Below, one piece after another: positions 15,918-23,442 of a stretch of 27,236 nucleotides of DNA. Position 1 is the first letter of the stretch. The number at the start of each line of letters is the position of its first letter. The DNA comes from JASJHI01 sp965371355 (GTDB taxonomy: Bacteria > Actinomycetota > Acidimicrobiia > Acidimicrobiales > Ilumatobacteraceae), in contig CBDUYD010000021.1 in the NCBI GenBank assembly GCA_965371355.1, forward strand, positions 1 to 27,236, written 5' to 3'. The translations under genes and the position numbers were made by a program. A model generated the notes under the pieces. The model made no database searches. It had not been told where the DNA came from and saw only the letters and a program-made list of their open reading frames with translations.

Positions 15918-18143
15918 ATGGCCTCCACCACGACTTCCATGATCCGGTCACGCCTCGGACGGCGCGCGCTCGTCGCCCCGGTGATCGTCGGGGTCGTGCT
16001 GGCGGCGATCTCGGTCGCGCATCCGGGCGCGCCCGTTCACGCCGATGACGGCGGCGTCCGACCGCTCGGTGAACTCGACTTCGACGGCTCCCTCGACCTT
16101 CCGCCCGAGTCCGAGCCCGCGGTGCCGACGATCGGCACCCAACTCCGCGAGTACCGGCCGTTCGAGGTGACCGAATCGCCGCTGACGACCGCGCCGATCT
16201 GCGATGACGGCACGTCGGGGCCGCGGATCCAGTTGCTGTACGTGCGCACGCCCTCGCAGCCCGACACGTTCGCCGCCAACGTCGAGACGTTCCGCGAGGC
16301 GATCTCGTTCGGCGACTCGCTGTTGAACGATTCGGTACCCGGCCGCGAGTCACACCTCAGGCTCGTGCACTCCGGAGCGCCTGGCTGCGTCATCGATGTC
16401 GACAAGATCGTCGTGCCCGAATCGACCCTGACCGGTCCCTCCGCGAGCGTGCTGTCGAACACGATCCGCCATCTCCAGGGTCTTGCGGGCCTCCAGGATC
16501 CGGAGCGGAAGTACCTGTTCTTCGCCGAGATCGACAGCGCGTCCGAGTGCGGACTCGCATCCCACTGGGTCGACGACTCGCCGGGCGGCGGCAACCTGAA
16601 CAACGCAATCCGCGCCACCCACGGCGGCATCGGTCGGCGGTGCTGGAACGTTCCCTATGACAACACGAACCCGAACGCCGTCGCATCGATCCACGAGGTC
16701 GTCCACATGTTCGGGGCGGTGAGCAGCGACGCCCCGCACGCCAGCGCGGCCGGGCATTGCACCGACGAGAACGACCTCATGTGCTACGACGACGGCACCC
16801 CGGTGACATACGACAACGGGTGCGGTCCGAATCCGGGTCTGGGCATCAACAACGACCCGAACAATTACCTGCTCGACTGCAACGACGACGACTACTTCGA
16901 CCCTGCGCGCCCCGCGTCCGGCTTCCTGTCCACTCGGTGGAACACCGCCGACAGCGATTTCATCGACGGTGACCTCGGCGACCGGTTCGTGGCACTCCCC
17001 ACGCCAGAGCGGGCCTTCGACAGCCGCCTCCGAGCCGGGCGTGTCGGCTCGGGCGGGGTCGTCATCCCGCTCTCGATCTCGCCGGGCAATCCGGCGTCGA
17101 GGGCCGAGGCGACGATCCCGTGGGACGCGACCGGCGTGATGCTCAACGTCACCGCGGTCGATCCGTCCCTCCAACTCAACGTCGTCGTGTGGCCGGCGGG
17201 GCTCCCGCGGCCGCTGGCATCGAACCTCAACGTCTCGCCCGGCACGGTGATCGCCAACCGGGTCACGGCGAAGCTGGGCAATGGCGGCAGGCCGTTCGGC
17301 AGCGGTGCGATCGCGATCGCAGCCAGCCGAGGTCAGGTCGACATCGTCGTCGACGTGATCGGGTACTACCGACGATCGAGGCCGGCGGAGGGCGACGGGT
17401 TCCAGGCTGTCACGCCCTACCGCGCGATGTCTAGCCGTGACGGGATCGGCGCCTACTCGACGAAGTGGGGGCCGCGACAGGTTCGGCGGGTCGCGATCGC
17501 GGGTGGTGGGGGTGCTGTACCGGCCAACGCTTCAGCGGTCGTGCTCAATCTGACCGTCACCGAGGGCACCGCTGCGCGCTCACACCTGCGCGCGTACCCG
17601 GCGGCGACCCCCCTCTCCGGGTCGTCGAGCATCAACTTCCAAGCTGGCATGAATGCGGCCAACCTCGTGACCGTGCGACTGAAGGGCGGCGCGATCGACA
17701 TCTACAACCACGCTGGATCCGTCCACGTCATCGCCGACGTCGTCGGCTACTACGCGACCGGCGGCAGCGTGTTCGTTCCCGTCCCCAACGCGCGCGTCCT
17801 CGACTCGCGGCCCGCGACGAAGATCGGCCCGCTCGGTCCGTGGGGCGCGCGGCACGAACAGGTTCTCGAGCTCACCGGGCGGGCGACGATCCCTTCCAAT
17901 GCGGTCGGCGTGGTGCTCAACGTCACCGGCGCCGGGCAGACCCGCAACACATTTCTGGCGGTTTCGCCCGCCGATGGTGCAGGGCTCGCCGGAACCTCCA
18001 ACGTCAACCTGGTCGGCGGTGGGCCCCCCAGACCGAACGCCGTCACCGTCGGGCTCAGTGCCTCGGGAGCGATCGACATCTACAACCACGCCGGGCGCAT
18101 CGACGTGGTCATCGACGTCGTCGGCTACTTCATCCCCGCCTGA
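15918..18143 (+). CDS. Secreted zinc metalloprotease with three C-terminal repeats
   Basis: A 741-residue exported protein. The signal peptide has an Arg-rich start, a hydrophobic core (LVAPVIVGVVLAAISVA, 18-34) and a probable cleavage site near HADD (41-44). The catalytic domain (about 95-350) has HEVVH at 259-263 followed by MFGAV, then APH (272-274), GHC (279-281) and DLMCY (286-290), which gives a metzincin-like layout with His259, His263, a later His (280 likely) as zinc ligands and a Met-turn at Met288. Three tandem repeats of 110-135 residues follow, each with VxLNVT or VVLNLT and ending VDVxGYY, VADVVGYY or IDVVGYF; such repeats are common in secreted actinobacterial proteins and probably bind surfaces. 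ATG 15918 is used; ATG 15939 would still leave a signal peptide. Substrate unknown. Confidence 0.8.
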   Translation: MASTTTSMIRSRLGRRALVAPVIVGVVLAAISVAHPGAPVHADDGGVRPLGELDFDGSLDLPPESEPAVPTIGTQLREYRPFEVTESPLTTAPICDDGTSGPRIQLLYVRTPSQPDTFAANVETFREAISFGDSLLNDSVPGRESHLRLVHSGAPGCVIDVDKIVVPESTLTGPSASVLSNTIRHLQGLAGLQDPERKYLFFAEIDSASECGLASHWVDDSPGGGNLNNAIRATHGGIGRRCWNVPYDNTNPNAVASIHEVVHMFGAVSSDAPHASAAGHCTDENDLMCYDDGTPVTYDNGCGPNPGLGINNDPNNYLLDCNDDDYFDPARPASGFLSTRWNTADSDFIDGDLGDRFVALPTPERAFDSRLRAGRVGSGGVVIPLSISPGNPASRAEATIPWDATGVMLNVTAVDPSLQLNVVVWPAGLPRPLASNLNVSPGTVIANRVTAKLGNGGRPFGSGAIAIAASRGQVDIVVDVIGYYRRSRPAEGDGFQAVTPYRAMSSRDGIGAYSTKWGPRQVRRVAIAGGGGAVPANASAVVLNLTVTEGTAARSHLRAYPAATPLSGSSSINFQAGMNAANLVTVRLKGGAIDIYNHAGSVHVIADVVGYYATGGSVFVPVPNARVLDSRPATKIGPLGPWGARHEQVLELTGRATIPSNAVGVVLNVTGAGQTRNTFLAVSPADGAGLAGTSNVNLVGGGPPRPNAVTVGLSASGAIDIYNHAGRIDVVIDVVGYFIPA

Positions 18144-18273
18144 CGTTCAGCACCGTGCGTCTTTCCCGTGTGTGGCGCGGTGCCCCACGGCCCGACCTGC
18201 CCAGTGCCAGGTCCGGTTGTACGTGCTGACATCCCGTACGTTCATACGGCGACTCTCCCGTATTGTTCAGCGC

Positions 18274-18293
18274 TCGAACAGACCGGCGTTCGA
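18274..18293. promoter_or_regulatory. Inverted repeat TCGAAC-N8-GTTCGA
   Basis: A perfect 6-bp inverted repeat with an 8-base spacer, in the 252-bp gap before the 18396 gene. The arms equal those of the actinobacterial LexA box, but LexA needs a 4-base spacer, so this is either another regulator's site or chance. A second inverted repeat CCGTA-N6-TACGG lies 20 bp upstream (about 18234-18249). Confidence 0.35.
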
Positions 18294-18359
18294 AGGGGTG
18301 GAACCGAGCGTGTGGGAGCCTTCTACCCCAATCGCTGGCGACCTCGTGGAGCGGGGTGC

Positions 18360-18389
18360 CTGACATCTGGTACCGCCGCTCGGTACCGT
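18360..18389 (+). promoter_or_regulatory. Promoter (CTGACA - TACCGT) of the 18396 gene
   Basis: CTGACA at 18360-18365 and TACCGT at 18384-18389 are 18 bases apart, and the -10 ends 6 bases before GTG 18396. No Shine-Dalgarno is present, so the transcript is probably leaderless. This is one of the better promoters in the window. Confidence 0.5.
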
Positions 18390-18395
18390 TGTCGT

Positions 18396-19076
18396 GTGAG
18401 GCAGTTGTTCACCTGGCGGTTCGTCGCGGCCGTGGCCGCGCTGGCCGGGCTCGTGTTCCTCATCAACGCCGTGGTCGTCGACGACAGTTCGCTCGACGCG
18501 GTTGTCGATCCCGAGCCGACCGAGCGCGGGATCGATCTGGTCTCGCCGATCTTCTTGATCGATCGGTCGGTCGACTTCGGTATCGACCGGCGGGGAATCA
18601 CGAGCGGGTTCCTCGACGTCGTGCTCGGCGAGCAGCGGATCGTGCGGGTCACGCCGGGAACCAGTGGTGAGATCACCTGTGAAGAGCTAGACGTGATCAA
18701 TCGGTGCGCGTTGTTGGTCGATCTGCTCGGCGATGCGGTCGTCTGGTTCGCGATCATCCCCCAGGGGGACGACAACACCGCCGAACTCCCCGAGATCGTC
18801 GACCTCGAGGGCGGCAAGGCGCTCTTGGTCAACGGTTGGCGGTTGCCGTATCCGCCCGTGATCGAGCGCGAGTGCAACGAAGAGGACATCCCGACGTTCA
18901 AAGACTTCCTCCGTCGCTTCGGTGCGGGCAGCATCACCACCGTCGATCTGGCGACCGGCGAGATCGTCTCCGCGCGCTGTGCCGACGACACCACGCCTAC
19001 GCAGCCCTCGGTGTCCACCACGGTCCCGCCGGCGCTCGACGGGCCGCTCCAGGCGCCTACGTCGGTGCCCTCCTGA
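18396..19076 (+). CDS. Membrane-anchored extracytoplasmic protein, function unknown
   Basis: A 226-residue protein with a hydrophobic N-terminus (FVAAVAALAGLVFLINAVVV, 9-28) that is an uncleaved anchor or signal peptide, then an extracytoplasmic domain. The domain has four Cys (in EITCEELDVINRC, EREC and SARC), which could form disulphides, and a Thr/Pro-rich C-terminal tail. I recognise no family. GTG 18396 is chosen because a good promoter ends 6 bases upstream and because the N-terminus then starts with MRQLFTWRF before the hydrophobic stretch. The open frame further upstream is not protein-like. It is convergent with the renalase-like gene across a palindrome. Confidence 0.7.
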   Translation: MRQLFTWRFVAAVAALAGLVFLINAVVVDDSSLDAVVDPEPTERGIDLVSPIFLIDRSVDFGIDRRGITSGFLDVVLGEQRIVRVTPGTSGEITCEELDVINRCALLVDLLGDAVVWFAIIPQGDDNTAELPEIVDLEGGKALLVNGWRLPYPPVIERECNEEDIPTFKDFLRRFGAGSITTVDLATGEIVSARCADDTTPTQPSVSTTVPPALDGPLQAPTSVPS

Positions 19077-19088
19077 GCCCGGGCTCAG
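19073..19088. terminator. Palindrome holding both stop codons of a convergent gene pair
   Basis: CTGAGCCCGGGCTCAG is a perfect 16-bp palindrome. The plus-strand gene ends with the TGA at 19074-19076 and the minus-strand gene with the TGA read from 19087 to 19085, both inside it. As RNA it gives a 6-bp stem with a CCGG loop in either direction. A bidirectional terminator is plausible, although no T-tract follows. Confidence 0.45.
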
Positions 19089-20095
19089 CCGAGCAGTGCA
19101 TGCGCGGCCGCGAGCCCGCTGTTGTGAGCGCCCTCGACCCGCGGACCCGCGAACGCATCTCCCGCGGCGACGATGTCTCCGCTCGGCGCGATCCAACACG
19201 GGTCGGGCGAGATCGACCGCGGCGTCGCGAACCGCCAGCGCTTGAGCTGATGATCGACAACCACCGCATCGCCGATCCACGGCGACGCGGCACCGATCAG
19301 CGCTGAGACGATCTCATCATCGCTGTCGTTCCAGTGCACTTCGCTCCATTCGTCGCTTGCGTGCACGGTCAGCGCGGGGACACGGCTCACGCCCTTGGAG
19401 ACGTTGTCACCGACGAAGGCGAGCAGCGGGTCATCGGGTCGGACACCTCCGTTCGGCAGCAGCCGCGGTGGCCGGTCGAGCAGTGCGAGCAGCGTCAGCG
19501 TGCGGTCGTAGTCGGTGCGGAACACCTGCTCGTCGAACTCGATGCCCGAATCGACGAGCAAGGAGAACGTCTGGGGCAGCGGACACGTGGAGACCACGGC
19601 GTCGGCGGGCCGCTCGGAGCCGTCGTCGACGATCACCCGCAGTGGCGCGGCATCGGCGGTGTCCACTGTGGCCGTATCCGTGGCGGCCCCGGGCGTGGCA
19701 CGGGGCTCGGATCGTCGGACGGCGAACGCCATCGTGTCGAGTTCGATGCGTCCCGAGGGGTGTACTCCGAGCGGTTCGGCGAGCTCCTTGGCGAGCGAGT
19801 TCATCCCCCGCGGGGCGATGTAGCGGGGATGGCCGTCCGGTTCACCGAAGCCGTGGTTCCAGATGTCGACGAGTCCGGCGGCGACCCACCGTTCGACCGT
19901 GCCGGCGAACGCGGGCGTCCGGACCGTGAAGAACTGTGCGCCGTGGTCGAATGTGGCGTCGCCGATCCTGCGGGTCGCAAGCCGACCTCCCGGCGATCGT
20001 CCCCGCTCGAGCACGCTCACCTCGGCTCCGGCGGCGACGAGTTCTCGCGCCGCAACGAGCCCGGCGAGGCCCGCGCCGATGACGACGACCCGCAC
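19085..20095 (-). CDS. Renalase-like FAD-dependent oxidoreductase
   Basis: A 336-residue flavoprotein of the amine-oxidase / renalase group. It has the FAD-binding dinucleotide motif VVVIGAGLAGLVAARELVAAG (within 3-23), ERGRSPGGRLATRR (30-43) and the C-terminal FAD segment IVAAGDAFAGPRVEGAHNSG (in part at 307-326). FDHGAQFFTVRTPAF (49-63) and the RWRFATPRS segment are typical of bacterial renalase-like enzymes, some of which oxidise faulty dihydronicotinamide forms of NAD(P). The substrate here is unknown. The GTG start shares one base with the stop of the alpha/beta hydrolase gene upstream (TAGTG), so it is the last gene of a coupled operon. Confidence 0.82.
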   Translation of the reverse strand: MRVVVIGAGLAGLVAARELVAAGAEVSVLERGRSPGGRLATRRIGDATFDHGAQFFTVRTPAFAGTVERWVAAGLVDIWNHGFGEPDGHPRYIAPRGMNSLAKELAEPLGVHPSGRIELDTMAFAVRRSEPRATPGAATDTATVDTADAAPLRVIVDDGSERPADAVVSTCPLPQTFSLLVDSGIEFDEQVFRTDYDRTLTLLALLDRPPRLLPNGGVRPDDPLLAFVGDNVSKGVSRVPALTVHASDEWSEVHWNDSDDEIVSALIGAASPWIGDAVVVDHQLKRWRFATPRSISPDPCWIAPSGDIVAAGDAFAGPRVEGAHNSGLAAAHALLG

Positions 20096-20955
20096 TAGCC
20101 GGTGGCGCTCATCTCGGTCGACGCTCGGGCACCGCCGCGCGCCTGGTACGCGTGCTCGGCACGTCCGAGGAACTCGAGAAGCACACGGTTGAACGTACCG
20201 GCGTGCTCGAACATCAGCCCGTGTGCCGCGCCGCTGATGATGGCCAACTCGGCGGTCGGGATCCGCTCGGCCAGCTCCTCACTGTCGCCGACCGGGGTGA
20301 GCACGTCCTGATTGCCGACCACGATGAACACCGGCACGTCGAGGTCGGCGAGCCGGTCGGCCATCGATGTGTCGACATTGATGATGGCGTCGCACTGCGC
20401 GGCGAACGCGTACGCCGGTCTGCCGAGAGCGAACGGACCGAGCCAACCGATCGCGGGCAGAACCCGTCTGAACGATCGCGGGCCGATCACCCAGCGGGCG
20501 GCCTCCTGGCCCATCGCGATGATCCCTCGATCGAGCGCTGCGTCGCGCCATTCGCCCAACAGCTCCTCGCGCCACGGATGATTGCGGCCGGCGGTGCACG
20601 CGAGCGTCAACGAGCGGACGCGGTCGGGGTACTTGACCGCGACGAGTTGGCTGATCGCGCCGCCCATCGAAGCTCCGACGACATGGGCGTCCGCGTACCC
20701 GGCGTGGTCGAGCACGGCGATCGCGTCGTCGGCCATCTGCTCGAGCGAGTACTCGCCGTGCGGCTTGTCACTGCGCCCCGCACCGCGGTTGTCGAGTGCG
20801 ATCGCCCGGTAGCGGGTGGCGGTCGCCAGACGTTGGAGGACCCAGCCGTTCTTGCCGACGCCGAGACCCTGGATGAACAGCACCGGTGGAGCGCCTGGCC
20901 GACCGGTGACGTTGTAGTGGATGCGGGCGCCGTCGTCGGCGCGGAGATAGGTCAT
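20095..20955 (-). CDS. Alpha/beta-fold hydrolase
   Basis: A 286-residue alpha/beta hydrolase with a complete catalytic set: nucleophile Ser in GASMGG (about 94-99), Asp in GNQDVLTP (about 224-231) and His in GAAHGL (about 252-257), plus the oxyanion strand FIQGLGVGKNGW (27-38) and DNRGAGRSD (55-63). The cap region is helical. Relatives include 3-oxoadipate enol-lactonases, carboxylesterases and haloperoxidase-like proteins; the substrate cannot be read from the sequence. It starts 25 bp after the acyltransferase-like gene and ends overlapping the renalase-like start, so it shares their transcript. Confidence 0.85.
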   Translation of the reverse strand: MTYLRADDGARIHYNVTGRPGAPPVLFIQGLGVGKNGWVLQRLATATRYRAIALDNRGAGRSDKPHGEYSLEQMADDAIAVLDHAGYADAHVVGASMGGAISQLVAVKYPDRVRSLTLACTAGRNHPWREELLGEWRDAALDRGIIAMGQEAARWVIGPRSFRRVLPAIGWLGPFALGRPAYAFAAQCDAIINVDTSMADRLADLDVPVFIVVGNQDVLTPVGDSEELAERIPTAELAIISGAAHGLMFEHAGTFNRVLLEFLGRAEHAYQARGGARASTEMSATG

Positions 20956-20980
20956 CTACGTCGCACCACCCGTGCCGCCA

Positions 20981-21745
20981 TCAGTGGCTGCCCAGCCCGC
21001 TGAACGGCAACCAGTCGAGTGGGGTTCCGGTCGGGATGTCGCCCATCTCGTCGAGCATCATGTGGATCCGCTCGCGGAGCCGGTCGGCCAGTTCGAGTTC
21101 GGCCAGTGGACCGCGACGCGACCGCGGTGCGGCGACCCGCTCGCCGATCTCGACGCGGGCCTGGCGGCCGAACGGCGTGCTCGTGGTCGCCGCTGGGAAA
21201 ACGCCGACCTTGGCGCCGACCGCAGCGCCGATCAGCGCGTGGTCGATCACGCCCACGTCGCGCGTCCGGGTGCGTGGCGCTGCGCCCACCACGACGAGAT
21301 CGCCGCCGCGCAGGGCACCCTCGACTTCGTCGGGACGGTCGAGCAGTCCGCCGATCCGCCGGACGAAGGCGCCGACCGGAGCATCGTCGGGGCGTCCCAC
21401 GAAGCGGACCGGCCGGTCGAGTGCCCTGGTCAGGGCGAAGGCGGTGTATATCGGTGCGAGCGCGTAGCGGCGGGCATTGGTGACCACGAGTGCGCCGCTT
21501 TGCTCGGGCAACAGCTCGAATCCGGCGGTCGCGATGTCCCAGCGGAGGCGGGAGAGATCGATGATCGTCGAGACCAGTGCGGGATCGCGGCCCCAGTCGT
21601 CGACCGATCCCGTGTCGTCGAAGCCGATACCCCTCACGACGGCGCCCGCGGCCGTGACCGCATCGGACACGGCGTCGGACGCGGCGCTGCCGACCCCGGC
21701 GATCTGCCGGGCGGGGAACTCGATGACGTTGCCGAGCGAGGCCAT
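20981..21745 (-). CDS. Acyltransferase-fold (PlsC-like) protein without the HX4D motif
   Basis: A 254-residue protein whose overall pattern matches actinobacterial lysophospholipid acyltransferase-like proteins (the Rv0502 type, from memory): WGRDPALVSTIIDLSRLRWDI-like core helices, a GALVVTNARRYALAPIYTAF strand-helix unit, RPVRFVGRPDD, and the C-terminal ELADRLRERIHMMLDEM helix. In active enzymes the strand ends in NHxGxxPxD; here it reads NARRYALAP, so the catalytic His and Asp are gone. The FPEG motif is also missing (VVVGAAP instead). It is probably a non-catalytic relative. Its start is one base after the stop of the SDR gene, the same pairing I recall for Rv0501-Rv0502. Confidence 0.6.
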   Translation of the reverse strand: MASLGNVIEFPARQIAGVGSAASDAVSDAVTAAGAVVRGIGFDDTGSVDDWGRDPALVSTIIDLSRLRWDIATAGFELLPEQSGALVVTNARRYALAPIYTAFALTRALDRPVRFVGRPDDAPVGAFVRRIGGLLDRPDEVEGALRGGDLVVVGAAPRTRTRDVGVIDHALIGAAVGAKVGVFPAATTSTPFGRQARVEIGERVAAPRSRRGPLAELELADRLRERIHMMLDEMGDIPTGTPLDWLPFSGLGSH

Positions 21746-21746
21746 G

Positions 21747-22718
21747 TCAGGCCACCTGCCGTCGCGCGGGACGGTGGATCACGCTCGGCCACGAGTACAG
21801 GCTGTCGATCACATCGACCGTGCTGGATTCGGGAGCGATGCCGAGCACGGATTCGATCGCGGACCCGTTGGCGAGACGGCCACGATGCAAGAGCTCTTGC
21901 ACGTGATCGGGGATCGGGGCGCCGAGCATGTAGGAAGCCGGCCTCGCAATACGCCACTCGGGACCGATCAGAGGCACGGTCATCCGGTGACCGCGATGAG
22001 CGGCCTGACGCACCGTGATCGCCCCGGGCGCCACCACGTTGAGCGGCCCCGACAGCCGTTGCTCGGCCGCTGCGACGAACGCGCGTGCGGCGTCGCGGTC
22101 TTCGATCACCGCGAACGGTGGATCGGCGAGCAGGCTGAACGGCACGACCGGCTGGCGCAGGAGCCGACCGAGCGGCGAGGGGACATGTCTTCCGAGCACC
22201 GGTGCCAGGCGCAGTGTGCCGACGGTGATGCCGACCCGGTCACCCACGCGCAGCGCGGTGCGTTCGATGTTCTCGACGATGCGGCCCCAGCCGCTCGTCG
22301 GTCGACGGCGACTCGACTCGACCGGCCGGGTGGGCGATCCCTTGCCCCGGCCATAGACCTCGATACCGCTGCGAACGACGATGCTCTCGAGCGACGCGCA
22401 TTCGGCCGCCGCACCGAGCACGGTGGTCACGCTCTCGTCGGTGAGCGCCGCCGCGGGCCTCGGAGCGGCGCGAGCGTCGGGCTCCCAGACCCCCATGTAG
22501 ACGACCACGTGCGGATCGAAGTCGACGATCGTGCGCACGGCGCGGTCGTGTTCGCCTGGTCGAATCCGGTGGAATGTCGTACGCTTGAGCCGGTGGCGCG
22601 GAGGATCTGCATCGATCCCCACCAACTCTCCGACCCAGGGCTCGTCCTCGAGCAACGTGGCGACGAGCGTGCCCAGTTCGCCACCCATGCCACTCACGAG
22701 AACCCGCCGACCTGCCAT
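21747..22718 (-). CDS. Atypical SDR-family NAD(P)-dependent epimerase/dehydratase
   Basis: A 323-residue extended-SDR protein. It has the nucleotide-binding loop VLVSGMGGELGTLVA (6-20), an acidic residue after beta-2 (GIDADPPRHRL), PHVVVYMGVWEPD (about 69-81) and IVVRSGIEVYGRGKGSP (about 114-130). The YxxxK catalytic pair is not seen where expected (SGWGRIVENIE). ATG 22718 is chosen because TAGGTT and GGGAGG lie directly upstream and the Rossmann strand begins at residue 4; the longer open frame is the shadow of the M23 gene. It leads a four-gene minus-strand operon and overlaps the start codon of the divergent M23 gene. Mycobacterial relatives are named galE2, but galactose activity is not supported here. 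Confidence 0.75.
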   Translation of the reverse strand: MAGRRVLVSGMGGELGTLVATLLEDEPWVGELVGIDADPPRHRLKRTTFHRIRPGEHDRAVRTIVDFDPHVVVYMGVWEPDARAAPRPAAALTDESVTTVLGAAAECASLESIVVRSGIEVYGRGKGSPTRPVESSRRRPTSGWGRIVENIERTALRVGDRVGITVGTLRLAPVLGRHVPSPLGRLLRQPVVPFSLLADPPFAVIEDRDAARAFVAAAEQRLSGPLNVVAPGAITVRQAAHRGHRMTVPLIGPEWRIARPASYMLGAPIPDHVQELLHRGRLANGSAIESVLGIAPESSTVDVIDSLYSWPSVIHRPARRQVA

Positions 22719-23370
22719 GCCCTCCCAACCTACCCTCGGCCGTCGCCGTCTGATCATTTCTGCGCTCGGCCTCGCAGGCGGTGCGATCGGTCTGCAGCGC
22801 ATCGGTGGGACGACGGCGTTCGGCCTCCCCACCGAGACGTCGACCGAGACCTCGACCGGGACCCCGGCGGTCTCCGGATCGGCCAATGCGGTCGAGACGG
22901 CCGAGCGTTGGCGCACCGAGGGTGCGATCTCGTTTCCCTGTGACACGTCCGGTGGCATCACGCTGGTCGACAACTTCGGTGGCAGCAGCTATTCGAACGG
23001 TGCCGGCGGCCACCGCGGCGTCGACATGTGGCGCGTCGACGGTCAGCCGGGTCAGCCGCTCCTCGCCTGTGTCGAGGGTGTGCTCGCCGGCCAGCGCGTG
23101 CTCGCCGGAGCTCAGGGCAACGCTTGGATCATCGAGGACGTCAACGGCGACATCTACCGCTACCACCACCTCGATGCGTTCGAGGACGGACTCTCGGTCG
23201 GTGATGCCGTGCAGCGCGGCGCCGTGATCGGCTACATGGGAAGTAGCGGGAACGCGGCGTCGAACGCTCCACACCTGCACTTCGAGGTGCGCCGCGGCGG
23301 AACCACGGGCCCTGCGGTCGACCCGATCCCCCTTTTCGGTCTGCCGCTCCCCAACGTGACCTTGATCTGA
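22717..23370 (+). CDS. Tat-exported M23-family metallopeptidase
   Basis: A 217-residue peptidoglycan-endopeptidase-type protein. The N-terminus LGRRRLIISALGLAGGAIGL (7-26) is a Tat-like signal with a twin Arg. A Thr/Ser/Glu-rich linker follows (TETSTETSTGTPAV). The LytM/M23 domain has GGHRGVDMW with the zinc ligands His and Asp, YRYHHLD, and the terminal APHLHFEVRRGG with the HLH motif, so the zinc site is complete. It would cut peptide cross-bridges in the cell wall, or act as an LytM regulator. ATG 22717 shares its AT with the opposite-strand SDR start codon; an in-frame ATG at 22687 is the alternative. Any promoter must lie inside the SDR gene. It is convergent with the amidohydrolase. Confidence 0.85.
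   Translation: MPSQPTLGRRRLIISALGLAGGAIGLQRIGGTTAFGLPTETSTETSTGTPAVSGSANAVETAERWRTEGAISFPCDTSGGITLVDNFGGSSYSNGAGGHRGVDMWRVDGQPGQPLLACVEGVLAGQRVLAGAQGNAWIIEDVNGDIYRYHHLDAFEDGLSVGDAVQRGAVIGYMGSSGNAASNAPHLHFEVRRGGTTGPAVDPIPLFGLPLPNVTLI
22727..22732 (-). promoter_or_regulatory. -10 element (TAGGTT) of the SDR operon
   Basis: On the minus strand TAGGTT ends 8 bases before the SDR gene's ATG. It lies within the first codons of the M23 gene. GGGAGG between the two might act as a Shine-Dalgarno but sits only 2 bases from the ATG. Confidence 0.4.
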
Positions 23371-23407
23371 TTCCCGTTCCAGCCGCCCGGGAGCAGGGAC
23401 CTGTGCG

Positions 23408-23435
23408 CCGGGGGGTCGCCCCACCGCCCCGCCGG
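23408..23435. terminator. GC-rich hairpin between convergent genes
   Basis: CCGG-GGGG (23408-23415) pairs with CCCC-G-CCGG (23427-23435): eight base pairs with one bulged G and an 11-base loop. It lies in the 72-bp gap between the M23 and amidohydrolase genes, which converge. No T-tract is present. Confidence 0.35.
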
Positions 23436-23442
23436 GCCTGCG

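Noticed and set aside
18274..18293. LexA/SOS box
   Set aside because: The arms match, but the spacer is 8 bases instead of 4.
21477..22943. 488-residue plus-strand open frame opposite the SDR gene
   Set aside because: Antisense shadow with low-complexity composition.
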